Assembly (NCBI GenBank): GCA_010672165.1
Contig: JAAHHN010000022.1
Location: forward strand, 1-49,293
Reading direction: 5' to 3'
Source of the DNA: Spirulina sp. SIO3F2
Lineage (GTDB): Bacteria; Cyanobacteriota; Cyanobacteriia; Cyanobacteriales; Spirulinaceae
Length of the DNA stretch: 49,293 bases
Part shown: piece by piece, positions 8,343 to 17,909 of the stretch
Numbering within the stretch: position 1 is the stretch's first letter
Layout: each line of letters begins with the position of its first letter
Notes under the pieces: model-generated
Told to the model about the DNA's origin: nothing
Databases searched by the model: none
The model's input: only the letters and a program-made list of their open reading frames with translations
Made by a program: the position numbers and the translations under genes

Positions 8343-9524
8343 ATGGCTTACGAAACACTCAACATTAAGACTCCCAAACCCGTCCTGACTTGGGCTGGTC
8401 ATCCGTTGGCCCACCATGAAACCCAGATGGCGAAGAATGTCGCCTCGCTCCCTTTTGTGTTTAAGCATGTGGCCTTGATGCCGGATGTTCATCTCGGCAA
8501 AGGTGCATTGGTCGGCTCCGTGATCGCCACTAAAGATGCCGTGATTCCAGCTGCGGTCGGCGTGGATATTGGTTGCGGTATGGCGGCAGTGAAGATACCC
8601 TTCCAGGCAGGCCAAATCGACGGCAAGCTCAAAAAAATTCGTAATGATATCGAAGCCGCGATTCCAGTTGGTCCCACCAGTAATAGCGATATCGAAAAGC
8701 CCGTAACTAACTGGCAGGGCTGGCGCGATTACAAACACCTCCATGACGGGGTGCAGCGCCTGAGCGATCGCGCCCTAGCCCAAATGGGGTCTCTGGGCGG
8801 CGGCAACCATTTCATTGAGCTATGTCTGGATACAGAAGACAATGTTTGGTTGATGCTCCATTCCGGCTCCCGACATATCGGCAACAAGCTGGCCCAATGC
8901 CATATCAGCACTGCAAAAGAGCTGCACAAGCTCTCAGAACAGAAGTTGCCTGACTTGGATCTTGCCTATTTCGTGGCCGGAACGCCTGATTTTGAAGCCT
9001 ATTGGCACGACCTGCAATGGGCTCAGAACTACGCTCGGTTCAACCGGGATGTGATGATGGCTCGCTTTAAGCGCATTGTCGAAAAGCATGTGGCGGGAGG
9101 CAAGCCCACCAAGCCACTCCTCTCGGTGAATTGCCATCACAACTACGCAGAGAAAGAAGTCCATTTTGATGAAGAGGTCTATGTGACCCGCAAGGGAGCC
9201 GTGCGGGCCCGCACTGAAGACTACGGCATCATCCCTGGTTCAATGGGAGCCAAGTCCTACATCGTTAAGGGCAAGGGCAACATCCACAGCTACTGTAGCT
9301 GTAGCCATGGTGCAGGCCGCAAGATGTCGCGCACCAAGGCGAAGAAAAACTTCACCGTAGAAGATCTAATTGCCCAGACTGAAGGCATCGAATGCCGCAA
9401 GGATGAGCATGTACTGGATGAAATTCCAGGCGCATACAAGTCCATTGAGGCGGTGATGTCTCAGCAGCAAGATCTGGTGGAGATTGTGGCGACGCTCAAA
9501 CAAGTGGTTTGTGTGAAGGGTTGA
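8343..9524 (+). CDS. rtcB: RNA-splicing ligase RtcB
   Basis: RtcB joins RNA 2',3'-cyclic or 3'-phosphate ends to 5'-OH ends using GTP and manganese, in tRNA splicing or RNA repair. The 393-residue protein is close in length to E. coli RtcB (408). It shows 'LMPDVHLGKG', the metal-binding 'VGVDIGCGM', 'GSLGGGNHFIEL', 'LHSGSRHIGN', 'NCHHNYAE' and the guanylylated-histidine region 'CSCSHGAGRKMSR'. No archease or rtcA is adjacent. A strong terminator follows at 9606-9632. Confidence 0.95.
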   Translation: MAYETLNIKTPKPVLTWAGHPLAHHETQMAKNVASLPFVFKHVALMPDVHLGKGALVGSVIATKDAVIPAAVGVDIGCGMAAVKIPFQAGQIDGKLKKIRNDIEAAIPVGPTSNSDIEKPVTNWQGWRDYKHLHDGVQRLSDRALAQMGSLGGGNHFIELCLDTEDNVWLMLHSGSRHIGNKLAQCHISTAKELHKLSEQKLPDLDLAYFVAGTPDFEAYWHDLQWAQNYARFNRDVMMARFKRIVEKHVAGGKPTKPLLSVNCHHNYAEKEVHFDEEVYVTRKGAVRARTEDYGIIPGSMGAKSYIVKGKGNIHSYCSCSHGAGRKMSRTKAKKNFTVEDLIAQTEGIECRKDEHVLDEIPGAYKSIEAVMSQQQDLVEIVATLKQVVCVKG

Positions 9525-9605
9525 GTCGTCTTGACATAGACTATCTCAAACAGAAATGGGCGCAGAAACCGCGCCCAACACTAATTGTGGAAATTATAAA
9601 ATTAT

Positions 9606-9632
9606 AAGGGTCGGGAGACCCGACCCTTTTTT
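9606..9632 (+). terminator. Rho-independent terminator after rtcB
   Basis: A perfect 10-bp stem (AAGGGTCGGG, loop AGA, CCCGACCCTT) is followed by a T run, forming a standard intrinsic terminator. A second weaker GC-rich hairpin (GGGCGC...GCGCCC) lies about 40 bases upstream. It also separates rtcB from the convergent ndhH and may act for both. Confidence 0.85.
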
Positions 9633-9643
9633 GCATCATATGA

Positions 9644-10828
9644 CTAGCGATCGACTGATCCCATAATCACATCAATACTCCCGAGAATCGCCATAATATC
9701 CGCCACCTTCACGCCCTTGAGCAACTGGGGCAAGATTTGCAAATTATTGAAATCCGGCGGACGCACCTTAAAGCGCCAGGGGAAGAGGTTATCCTTACCG
9801 ACGATAAAGACACCCAGCTCACCTTTACCGCTCTCCAGACGCACATAATGCTCCCCTTCAGGGATCTTGAAAGTCGGGGGAACCTTCTTGGCAACGTACT
9901 GATAGTCAAAGCTATTCCATTCAGACTTGCGACCTTCAGCCATCCGCTTGGCTTCTAGATTCTCGTAAGGGCCACCCGGAATCTGTTGACACGCTTGGCG
10001 AATGATCTTCACCGACTCGCGCATTTCTCGAATCCGTACCAAATAGCGGGCCAGGCAATCACCGCCCGTTTCCCATTGCACGTCCCAATCCAGCTCGTCG
10101 TAGCATTCGTAGTGATCCACTTTGCGCAGATCCCACTTCACACCTGAGCCTCGGAGCATCGGGCCAGAAAGACTCCAGTTAATCGCATCATCGCGGCTAA
10201 CTGTGCCGACCCCTTCAACCCGGCGACGGAAAATGGGGTTATTGGTAATCAACTTCTCGTACTCATCCACCTTGGGCAGAAAGTAATCACAAAAGTCTAG
10301 ACACTTATCAATCCAGCCATAGGGCAAATCTACGGAGACACCGCCCACCCGGAAATAGTTATTGTTAATCAGACGAGCGCCCGTTGCTGCTTCCCAAAGG
10401 TCATAGATAATCTCCCGCTCCCGGAAAATGTAGAAGAAGGGTGTCTGCGCTCCCACGTCTGCCAGGAATGGCCCCAACCACAACAGGTGGTTGGCAATCC
10501 GGTTCAGCTCTAGCATTATGACGCGGATGTATTGCGCTCGCTTGGGAACTTCAATATCCGCTAGCTTTTCTGGAGCATTAACCGTAATCGCCTCGTTAAA
10601 CATGCCCGCTGCGTAGTCCCAACGACTGACATAGGGCACAAACATCACCGTTGTACGGTTCTCCGCGATTTTTTCCATACCCCGGTGCAGGTAGCCAATC
10701 ACGGGTTCACAGTCGATGACATCTTCACCGTCAAGGGTGACAATCAACCGTAGAACGCCGTGCATGGAGGGATGGTGCGGCCCCATGTTGATCACCATGG
10801 GTTCGGTTCTAGTTGCGATTTGTGCCAT
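9644..10828 (-). CDS. ndhH: NAD(P)H-quinone oxidoreductase subunit H
   Basis: NdhH is the 49-kDa hydrophilic subunit of the cyanobacterial NDH-1 complex on the thylakoid/cytoplasmic side. There it contributes to the quinone site for respiration, cyclic electron flow and CO2 uptake. The sequence is diagnostic: '[20 protein letters not shown]', '[20 protein letters not shown]', '[11 protein letters not shown]' and the C-terminal '[18 protein letters not shown]'. The ATG at 10828 gives 394 residues, the family length; an upstream in-frame start at 10876 would add an unlikely 16-residue leader. ndhH stands apart from ndhC-K-J at 24-25.6 kb, as is usual in cyanobacteria. Confidence 0.97.
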   Translation of the reverse strand: MAQIATRTEPMVINMGPHHPSMHGVLRLIVTLDGEDVIDCEPVIGYLHRGMEKIAENRTTVMFVPYVSRWDYAAGMFNEAITVNAPEKLADIEVPKRAQYIRVIMLELNRIANHLLWLGPFLADVGAQTPFFYIFREREIIYDLWEAATGARLINNNYFRVGGVSVDLPYGWIDKCLDFCDYFLPKVDEYEKLITNNPIFRRRVEGVGTVSRDDAINWSLSGPMLRGSGVKWDLRKVDHYECYDELDWDVQWETGGDCLARYLVRIREMRESVKIIRQACQQIPGGPYENLEAKRMAEGRKSEWNSFDYQYVAKKVPPTFKIPEGEHYVRLESGKGELGVFIVGKDNLFPWRFKVRPPDFNNLQILPQLLKGVKVADIMAILGSIDVIMGSVDR

Positions 10829-11112
10829 AGGGCGACGCTCTCTTGAAAATTGGTGAATGCAGTGAGGGGTTTGCAAGTCCCTCAGATTTATTGCTGAGAA
10901 TTATTATAGAAGGTGAGCGGCCAAGGCTACGGGGTTTGAGCCCAGACATTTCTAAAGATCGCATCTCGACTTCTCGTTCAACGTTTTTGCTGGAGAGCCA
11001 TCCCCAGGTCGCAAAATTTACAAGATTTAACCGAAAAGCGACGGATCGATCGCTAATTTGGTGAGAGTACGTTTAGACCGTCCTGACTCGACAGATATTG
11101 ATTAGAACCATT

Positions 11113-11571
11113 ATGAAACCCTTACGCGCTGTTTTTTCTTTGCTCTTGGTGGTGATTGCCACCGTCCTTGTGGGCTGCGGTGGCCCGGCTACCAAAGCGC
11201 CGCTCGTTTATACCCCGGAAAAGGTTGCTGAGTTACAGCTCTACCTTACGCCCATGAATGAAGCTCACGATCGCCTCGGTGAGCTAGAAGGCTATGTGGA
11301 CAGCAATGACTGGACCAACATTAAGTCCATGATCCACGGCCCCTTCGGGAGCTTGCGGGCCAGTGCAGGCTACATTAACCGAGTTTTACTCAAGCCCGAT
11401 CAAAAACGAGCCGTGGCACTTTCCGAAGCGCTCTTCGATGATCTAGAGAAGTTGGATTCGGCTGCTAGTGCCAATATTCCCGAATTTGCCGATACGGCTT
11501 ATTTCGCTGTGGTCAAGGATTTTGACGCGTACTTGAACTTCATCCCCAGCGAGCCGGATACGGAAGAATAA
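11113..11571 (+). CDS. psbQ: Photosystem II lipoprotein PsbQ (CyanoQ)
   Basis: The 152-residue protein has a lipoprotein signal: hydrophobic residues 8-19 and lipobox L19-V-G-C22. A four-helix-bundle-like domain follows, with 'YTPEKVAELQLYLTPMNEAH' and 'NDWTNIKSMIHGPFGSLRA', typical of cyanobacterial PsbQ, which stabilises the lumenal side of photosystem II. The ATG at 11113 is preferred to an ATT-adjacent upstream codon because it places the signal peptide correctly. Its stop codon overlaps the start of the next gene (TAATG), so the two are probably cotranscribed. Confidence 0.9.
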   Translation: MKPLRAVFSLLLVVIATVLVGCGGPATKAPLVYTPEKVAELQLYLTPMNEAHDRLGELEGYVDSNDWTNIKSMIHGPFGSLRASAGYINRVLLKPDQKRAVALSEALFDDLEKLDSAASANIPEFADTAYFAVVKDFDAYLNFIPSEPDTEE

Positions 11572-12638
11572 TGCAGGTGGCGATCGCGGGGGCAGGCATT
11601 GTCGGGGCTGCGATCGCCTACGAACTCTCACAGGTTCCGGGTCTGGAACTGTGTGTTTTTGAAGCCTGCCCCCAACCTGCTACAGGTGCAACGGGTGCGG
11701 CCTTGGGTGTGATGATGGGTATCATCAGCCAGAAAACTAAGGGCCGGGCTTGGCGATTACGGGAACAGGCAGTGCAACGCTATGACAGTTTGATCGCTGA
11801 GTTAGAAGACCGAACCGGCCAAAGCATTCTCTACAATCGCCAGGGCATCGTTTCGCTCCGCTTTGCCCCAGATGAGCGCCTTGAACGTTGGCAAACGCTA
11901 CAAGCCCAGCGTCAAGCGCAAGGATACAAACTGGAACTGTGGGATCGCGACACCTTACTAGAGCATTGTCCCCATATCACCCACCCAGACATTTGTGGTG
12001 CGGTTTATTCTCCAGGCGATCGCCAGGTTGACCCGGTGGCGTTAACCCAAGTGCTGCTCCAAGCGGCTCAGTTGAATGATGTGCAGGTTCATTACAATCA
12101 GCCGTTGAAGCGTGATTCGCAGGGAGAGTTACGGGATGGGGCGGGAGAAGCGATCGCAACCGATGCATACATCCTAACGGCAGGTCTGGGCACCGTTCAG
12201 CTTGTGCCGGATTTAGATCTGCGTCCCGTGTTGGGGCAAGCCTGGCGGGTGAAGTTATCTGCACCATTGGGACAGCCGGATTTTCAGCCCGTGATCACGG
12301 GGGAGGATGTGTTGGTTGTGCCGTTGGGGGCGGGTCACTATTGGTTAGGAGCAACAGTAGAGTTTCCTGATGAGGCGGGGATGGTGGTGGCACAAGCGGA
12401 GGCCAAAGCAGAATTTTGGCGCAAAGCGCTGCGGTTTTTTCCAGCTTTAGCGGAAGCGGAGATTACGGCGGAATGGTCGGGGTTGCGGCCACGACCGTGG
12501 GGGCAGGGTGCGCCTGTGATTATGGAGGTGGAGAGCGATCGCCCCACCTTGGTAGCGGCGGGGCATTATCGCAATGGGGTATTGCTGGCTCCGGGCACAG
12601 CACAGGTGGTTAAGGATTGGGTGTTGGGGTTGGGGTGA
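11571..12638 (+). CDS. FAD-dependent amine/amino-acid oxidoreductase (DAO family)
   Basis: The N-terminal dinucleotide-binding motif 'AIAGAGIVGAAIAYELS' (GxGxxG, residues 6-14) and the later 'LYNRQGIVSLRF', 'AYILTAGLG' and C-terminal 'AGHYRNGVLLAPGTAQVV' mark a glycine-oxidase/D-amino-acid-oxidase type flavoprotein. The C-terminal histidine-arginine block resembles ThiO-like glycine oxidases, but no thiazole gene is fused or adjacent, so the substrate stays open. Length is 355 residues, normal for the family. It overlaps psbQ by one base (TAATG). Confidence 0.85.
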   Translation: MQVAIAGAGIVGAAIAYELSQVPGLELCVFEACPQPATGATGAALGVMMGIISQKTKGRAWRLREQAVQRYDSLIAELEDRTGQSILYNRQGIVSLRFAPDERLERWQTLQAQRQAQGYKLELWDRDTLLEHCPHITHPDICGAVYSPGDRQVDPVALTQVLLQAAQLNDVQVHYNQPLKRDSQGELRDGAGEAIATDAYILTAGLGTVQLVPDLDLRPVLGQAWRVKLSAPLGQPDFQPVITGEDVLVVPLGAGHYWLGATVEFPDEAGMVVAQAEAKAEFWRKALRFFPALAEAEITAEWSGLRPRPWGQGAPVIMEVESDRPTLVAAGHYRNGVLLAPGTAQVVKDWVLGLG

Positions 12639-12747
12639 GGCTAACTTACGAAAGCTATGTTAGCCAGCTCTCGCTTGGAGTTGATGAATCACAGTTGTAT
12701 CAATGCACTCTTTTGTTGCCCATTAATCAGGAACTATCCAAAGCCTC

Positions 12748-13668
12748 CTACTCAACCGTTTTATGATGCCAACGCTCAATATGCGCCTCCAGCTCCGCCG
12801 CAGCTTGGGGGTCCCCCACCGTGCGATACACCACCTGAGCCTGCCGCCAAAACTCAATTGCCGCCCCAAATTCTTGCTTCACAATATGGAGATGTCCCAA
12901 CTGCGTTAATGCCACCGCCCTTGCGAGGCTCGGCGCTTCAGCCGTCAAATCTAAGGCCTGGCGATAGTAGGTTTCACTAGGTTCGACCAGCAACAACCAT
13001 TCAAAATGCAGGTTCCCCAACCGTACCGCCAATTCCGCACTGGGCTGCTGCTGCCAGAGGGCTTCAAGTTCCGCGATTCCGGCCGTGATTAAGTCTTGCT
13101 CAATGTAGAAATTGGCGATTTGGAGCTGGACGATATCAGGGTCGGACGTGGTTTGGCGCAACTCAGCGATCGCGCTCTCCACGACTGCCCGTTCCTCAGA
13201 CGTTAATACCCCAAACTCCCCGATCCCGCCCGGATGTGCTGGCTCCCGCCAGGAAAATGGCCCCGTATTCGCCCGCACAAACAGCTGATAGGCGTCGCCC
13301 GGTTGCAGCGGGTCGCCATCATATTTAACCTCGGTTGCCATCACATTCTCAACCCGCCACTCCAAACCTAGCCCTTCCAACAGGATGCTGTAGTGGATTG
13401 CCCCTTCAACTGGCAGCCAACGCAAGATGGGTTGCGCAGTCAGACTCTTGCCACGACGAGGGCTGAGAACATAGGGAATCGGTTCATTAAGCCAGGTGAA
13501 GTAGTCGCCACGGATGGGGCAGCCTGCTACATCCGGTGGACATTCGGGTTCCGTATTTTGAATTTGCCAGAGTTCGGCCGGGTTAGGGGTTTGAGCCAGG
13601 CTGGGTGCAATGACCGTCAGGGTGGTGAGGGCAGCAGCGGTAACGATGACAGACGCAGATTTAAGCAT
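12748..13668 (-). CDS. Exported TPR-containing protein of the CHAT locus
   Basis: A signal peptide ('MLKSASVIVTAAALTTLTVI' then 'APSLAQ') leads into a short Cys-containing domain ('EPECPPDVAGCPIRGDY'). A fibronectin-like strand region ('AQPILRWLPVEGAIHYSILL', 'GDAYQLFVRA') and three or four helical TPR-like repeats from about residue 170 to the end follow. I do not recognise a named family, but similar exported Ig/TPR proteins accompany CHAT and DUF1822 genes in other cyanobacteria. The ATG at 13668 has GAGG upstream; an ATG at 13680 is possible. It probably works in the periplasm with the adhesin encoded at 17910. Confidence 0.75.
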   Translation of the reverse strand: MLKSASVIVTAAALTTLTVIAPSLAQTPNPAELWQIQNTEPECPPDVAGCPIRGDYFTWLNEPIPYVLSPRRGKSLTAQPILRWLPVEGAIHYSILLEGLGLEWRVENVMATEVKYDGDPLQPGDAYQLFVRANTGPFSWREPAHPGGIGEFGVLTSEERAVVESAIAELRQTTSDPDIVQLQIANFYIEQDLITAGIAELEALWQQQPSAELAVRLGNLHFEWLLLVEPSETYYRQALDLTAEAPSLARAVALTQLGHLHIVKQEFGAAIEFWRQAQVVYRTVGDPQAAAELEAHIERWHHKTVE

Positions 13669-13756
13669 TAGAAGAAACATCCTCAATCGGTAATGTGACA
13701 GGTTAGCGTACTCCAATACAGTATTTGTCCAGGGTTTTTAATCCCCCCTGAGAAAA

Positions 13757-14127
13757 GGTAGGGACTATTCATTGAGGAGAGAAAAAGCAATTTCTTCCAT
13801 TCAACCCCTTTAATCCCCCCGTCCCCCCTTGGAAACTAATCCTGTAGGGGTTTCAAATCGCTCCCTTGATTTTGCTAGGGTTCAGCGGTTAAGCCCTCAA
13901 AAGTGCGTTCGCAAGATCCTTGCTGTGAGGGGATTCTGTAAAAACCCTACAAGGTTAGCCTTGGAAAGGGGGGGAACGCCGTAAACGGCTAGGATGTAAA
14001 CGAGGTGTGAGTTTTAGCATTTTGCAAGGCTCTCCACCCCCTTACAAAGGGGGTCGGCGCAGCCGGGGGGATAATGCCAGCGTGATGCATGAAGAAATTT
14101 TTCTTTTTTAAACGAATAGTCCCTACC
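13757..14127. repeat. Repeat cluster with 14-bp inverted ends
   Basis: The 480-bp gap 13669-14200 holds no gene. It contains GGTAGGGACTATTC (13757-13770) and its exact inverse GAATAGTCCCTACC (14114-14127). Inside are short cyanobacterial-type repeats rich in CCCCCC and GGGGGG. Two direct, partly matching copies of a 'GGGGGG-GACGC-...-CGGCT-GGAT' motif lie at about 13968-14000 and 14134-14167. The pattern suggests nested miniature elements, or a decayed mobile element that has lost its coding part. Strong secondary structure could also end transcription of the gene at 14201-16123. Confidence 0.6.
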
Positions 14128-14200
14128 CTAGAAAAGGGGGGTGACGCTGCCAGCGGCTGGGATACACGTTGCATTTGGAGCATTTTTTTGGGAATACGCA

Positions 14201-16123
14201 TTAGAGCGGTGGGAAAGGAGTAGTTGCTGAATTTGCAGGTTCAGACCTTAATAAACGCGCCTCGGCTAAAGCCATGCAATGGTCGTGTTCATCGAACTTT
14301 TCCACTCCGAATTGTAAGGCGTAATTCCAGTGGGGCAGTGCCTCGGCAAATCGGTCTTGAGCTTCCAGGGTTTGGGCTAGCAAACAATGGGTATGGGGGG
14401 CATCGTCCAAAATGTCGAGAGCCGCTCTTAAATGGCGTTCTGCTACCACCCAGCGTTGCTTCCGAAATTGAATCCAGCCTTTGTTTTTGAGACAACTCAC
14501 CTCAATGCCCTTATATTCAGTTTGATCAAGACAATGATCGCTGAGGGTCAGCATGGCGTAATAGTTGTCCTCACCTGCGAGTAACAGTAGCCGCACGTAT
14601 TCCGCGATCGCGGGAGGATAGTCCAAATACGCAGCTCTTTTGTAGTAAGAGATCGCAAGGTCTCGTTCTCCTAATTCTTGGTCGTAGGTGTAACCTAGGT
14701 TATACAACGGTTGAGGATAATTGGGATCAAGCCAACTGGCCCAGCCAAACAGTCGCCGTGCTCCTGAAAACTGGCGTTCACTTCTCGCCTTGATGCCCAG
14801 CGTATTGAGCAACTGAGCCGCCGGACTACGACTCCCAACAAAGGCGGTAATACTGATTAGCAATAGGCTGCACGTCACGAGAACGGGCCGACGCAAGCGC
14901 GATCGACTCGTGGTGGTGTTGGGAGGGGGCGCGATCGCGCTCTCCTCACGCGCCAAAGTCTCAGCCCCGAGTTCTGGCTCTGCCCTCGTTAACCGTAAAG
15001 GTAAGGCGTAGGGGTTCTGCCAAATCACGGGTAGCCAGGTGGCACAAGGGTAGTCCGTCTCTAGGGCCTGCAAACGCTCCCGTGCTCGATTCGCGGCCAC
15101 GGGAATCGGCTGACCCGCCACAAAGTCTTGCAAAAAATACTTCAAAAACGCCTGCGCAACTTTATCCGGCACCAGATCCCGCATCACAATCATATGGGGG
15201 ATTTGAGCATCATCCTGGAGGTTTTGTGCTAACAGTCCTAACCCCAAACAAGAATTAAACAAGGCCAGTTGCAAGCCGCTGCGAACTGCTTTGCGGAGGC
15301 CATACCAAATCTCATTAAATTTCAGGAGTTCACCCTGGTCATTGAGTTCAAGAAAGCCTTGACCCGCTGCATCTTGATCCCCATGGCCGGCGAAGACAAT
15401 CATGTCCCAGGTCTGTTCCCAAAGCTGATCCGTTAACTCATAAAGATGGGGCTGATGGAGAATTTTGACCTCTACCAATTCACTCGGGAGCGCTTCGAGC
15501 ATCGCCCAATCTGATGCAATATCGATATTCTCACCTGCACCGATAATGCCCAAAATACGGAGGCGCTGGGCTGGAGTCCGCTCTGCGATCGGCTGCTGGG
15601 GGTGACGTTGGGCGCGGGGGCTCGTTATATCAATCGAGGCCTTGGCGTAGCGCTGGAACACGTCCCAATCGGGCCATGGCAATTGTTGAAGACTCAGTTC
15701 ATCGCTTTGCACCAGAAACTGAATCTGTTCGTTCCGGTTCAGTTCAGCAATCAGTTTTTCTCGCAACTCCCGAAATTCAGGCTGTTGAAGCCAGGTATTC
15801 AATGTTGTGCTCAAGGCCTGGGCTGAATCACGACAAGCCTGGGGAGTGGGCAGGTTGAAGTTAATATCTTTCATCACAATCGCTCGACCCTGGCGACAAT
15901 ACCGTCGGTAAACGTCTTCCCAATGGTGCTGTATCTGCGAACAGAGGTCAGGGGGCACCGGGAGCGTCGCCAGCAACACACCCGAGGTGCGGTTACGATC
16001 GCCCGCCTCAAGAATCTCCAGCTCCACTTGCAGGGTATCCATGCGCAAACTGCCACTGAATTTCAGAAAAACTTGCTTATCAGGGGAATGCGGATTCAGG
16101 CCAATCATCATGTCAAACATCAC
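14201..16123 (-). CDS. CHAT-domain protein with transmembrane segment and TPR repeats
   Basis: The 640-residue protein has an N-terminal region of unknown fold (1-180). A CHAT domain (caspase-like clan, about 185-380) follows, with catalytic His247 in 'MIVFAGHGDQ' and Cys292 in 'LALFNSCLGLGL'. Next come one membrane helix (about 413-430) and four or so TPR-like repeats (445-620, e.g. 'PLYNLGYTYDQELGERDLAI'). With a single helix, the CHAT and TPR parts lie on opposite sides of the membrane. CHAT proteases are known to be switched by partner binding, so a signal across the membrane is a reasonable inference. It follows the DUF1822 gene by 18 bp in the same operon. Confidence 0.88.
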   Translation of the reverse strand: MMFDMMIGLNPHSPDKQVFLKFSGSLRMDTLQVELEILEAGDRNRTSGVLLATLPVPPDLCSQIQHHWEDVYRRYCRQGRAIVMKDINFNLPTPQACRDSAQALSTTLNTWLQQPEFRELREKLIAELNRNEQIQFLVQSDELSLQQLPWPDWDVFQRYAKASIDITSPRAQRHPQQPIAERTPAQRLRILGIIGAGENIDIASDWAMLEALPSELVEVKILHQPHLYELTDQLWEQTWDMIVFAGHGDQDAAGQGFLELNDQGELLKFNEIWYGLRKAVRSGLQLALFNSCLGLGLLAQNLQDDAQIPHMIVMRDLVPDKVAQAFLKYFLQDFVAGQPIPVAANRARERLQALETDYPCATWLPVIWQNPYALPLRLTRAEPELGAETLAREESAIAPPPNTTTSRSRLRRPVLVTCSLLLISITAFVGSRSPAAQLLNTLGIKARSERQFSGARRLFGWASWLDPNYPQPLYNLGYTYDQELGERDLAISYYKRAAYLDYPPAIAEYVRLLLLAGEDNYYAMLTLSDHCLDQTEYKGIEVSCLKNKGWIQFRKQRWVVAERHLRAALDILDDAPHTHCLLAQTLEAQDRFAEALPHWNYALQFGVEKFDEHDHCMALAEARLLRSEPANSATTPFPPL

Positions 16124-16141
16124 GTGAGCGCTCTGCTCCCA

Positions 16142-17098
16142 TTAGATCACAAAGGGTTCCAAGGCGGTGAAATCTTTGTGCATCACTTTCACATCAAAGC
16201 GATCGCCGGGTTTGCCGCTAAACCGAAATTGCAAGCGTTCACTCCCACCGCCCTGGGCTTGGGCCATCAGTTGTTCTGAATGGGGTTCCCAGAGGATCAT
16301 CTGCACCTCGGGAGGCAGACGATGGTCTGGGTTAATGGGCCAGAGTTCGATGGCAATATCAAGGGTAGTATTGGGATTTTGCTCTACCCAGACGACCAAT
16401 GCTACGGGTTCGGTACCCGCTGCGAGCGCCAGAATTTTTCCCCGTTCGACGGCTCGGGAGCGCGATCGCGATCGCATAGCACCGACGGGCATCTCTGGTG
16501 CTGTTAACACCTGCTCGACCGCCGCCCAGGTTGCAGCGATTTCGCCCTGAAACCAGTCGGTAAGATGGGTGAGGGCGTCTTCTGCCCTCTGTTTCAGGCT
16601 TACGGCTGCCGGAAGTTGTTGATAGAGCACTGTTAGATCTTGGAGTTCGCTGAGGGGCAGTTCGACCAAGCGATCGGGTTCAACGGGGCTAAAGCCCAAC
16701 AGGGTAGCGGTGCTAAACTCCGCATCAAATTGCACCACCACACAACCTGCCTGATCGGTTGCAGGCAGATAACACCTGTCTTCTTCTGCAAGCACCGGCC
16801 GACAAGCAAGATGTCCATAGCCCGGAATATGCAGATCGGCCACATCCTGAAGCGTGCGGGCTTGGGGCTGCCAAGTCCGGCTGCCGTTGAGATCGGTGCG
16901 AATCCCGAATCCAGTCAGATGTTTATTCACCATCCAGACGGCAAGGGTGTTGCAATAGATCTGCTGACGTTTTCGCGCTGAGCAATGGGGAGCAGCAAAG
17001 GCTAAAGCCGTTTTGTGGGCAATGGGAGGAATCCCTAGTTTCAGGGCTGGGAGTGGGGTATCCAGCATGGCAACCTCCGAGTCGTTCAATAGGTTCAT
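16142..17098 (-). CDS. DUF1822-family protein
   Basis: The 318-residue protein shows DUF1822 features: an N-terminal 'IPPIAHKTALAFAAPHC', 'QQIYCNTLAVWMVNKHL', and 'DVADLHIPGYGHLACRPVL'. The C-terminal half is beta-rich and ends in a domain about electrostatic or ligand interactions of unknown nature. The family has no known activity. It regularly sits between a sigma-like regulator and a CHAT protein in cyanobacteria, as here. Its start overlaps the upstream gene by four bases (ATGA-type), so the two are translationally coupled. Confidence 0.85.
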   Translation of the reverse strand: MNLLNDSEVAMLDTPLPALKLGIPPIAHKTALAFAAPHCSARKRQQIYCNTLAVWMVNKHLTGFGIRTDLNGSRTWQPQARTLQDVADLHIPGYGHLACRPVLAEEDRCYLPATDQAGCVVVQFDAEFSTATLLGFSPVEPDRLVELPLSELQDLTVLYQQLPAAVSLKQRAEDALTHLTDWFQGEIAATWAAVEQVLTAPEMPVGAMRSRSRSRAVERGKILALAAGTEPVALVVWVEQNPNTTLDIAIELWPINPDHRLPPEVQMILWEPHSEQLMAQAQGGGSERLQFRFSGKPGDRFDVKVMHKDFTALEPFVI

Positions 17099-17739
17099 GG
17101 TTCGAGATAGTCTTTGATGAGTGGATTGAGCTTGTCGAGTCCCCGCCGATAAAACCGATAGATGGTATGGGGCGACACATCCAATTCCGTCGCAATTTCA
17201 TGCCAACGGTAGCCATCGAGATAGCGCAGTAACAAGCGTTGCAAAGTGATATCGGGTCGGCCTTGGATATGCAGGGTGCTTAAAACGCCACTGGGGTCAG
17301 TTTCAACATAGGTGCGAATATCTACTTCGGGTGTGGACTGTGGGGAATCAACCGTCATCGGGTCAGGGGGGAGTGCTTGCAGGTCTTCCAAATTGAGCCA
17401 GGGGGCACGGCCACTGCTGGGCCGATAATGGGGAATCACTTCCTGACGAGCTTCATAGAAAAAGCGACGCTTGAAGATAAAGTTCACCCATTGCATCACT
17501 TCTTTTTCTGGGCGATATTCGTCAATTCTGCGGTAGATATGCGTATGGAGTCGCTGCTTGGCTTCCTCGTAAATTTGGTCATAGAGGTGGGGGAATTGTT
17601 CACGATAAGGATGCCCGAGCCGACCTGACGTTTGGATGGCACGGAGGAGTTGCTCCACCAATATTTGACGTTCTTTGCCCAGCGGATGCTTCTGGGCTTC
17701 GAGGGCGAGATCTTTGAGATAGCTATCTAAGTCATCCAT
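17095..17739 (-). CDS. Sigma-70-like regulator with C-terminal region-4 HTH
   Basis: The 214-residue protein has a helical N-terminus, a region-2-like 'EVMQWVNFIFKRRFFYEA', and a C-terminal helix-turn-helix 'YRWHEIATELDVSPHTIYRF' followed by 'YRRGLDKLNPLI', the pattern of sigma region 4. Cyanobacterial relatives are annotated as sigma-70-family proteins. It starts the minus-strand CHAT operon and faces the adhesin gene at 17910 across a 170-bp divergent intergenic region. It therefore likely controls one or both sides. Whether it acts as a true ECF-type sigma factor is not shown. Confidence 0.82.
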   Translation of the reverse strand: MDDLDSYLKDLALEAQKHPLGKERQILVEQLLRAIQTSGRLGHPYREQFPHLYDQIYEEAKQRLHTHIYRRIDEYRPEKEVMQWVNFIFKRRFFYEARQEVIPHYRPSSGRAPWLNLEDLQALPPDPMTVDSPQSTPEVDIRTYVETDPSGVLSTLHIQGRPDITLQRLLLRYLDGYRWHEIATELDVSPHTIYRFYRRGLDKLNPLIKDYLEP

Positions 17740-17909
17740 AAGTCCGGAGCTGGATTGCCCCCACAGGTTTGCAGGGTCTTCATTTTATGTTCTGGTGCAA
17801 AGTCACTTTTTTTGTGCCATTGCGCAAAATTTTTTAGCGTGCTGCATAAAAAGTCACGGTAATATCCAAACAAAGAAGTGAGTCCATCTTTCCCATCTGG
17901 CTAAGCCTT

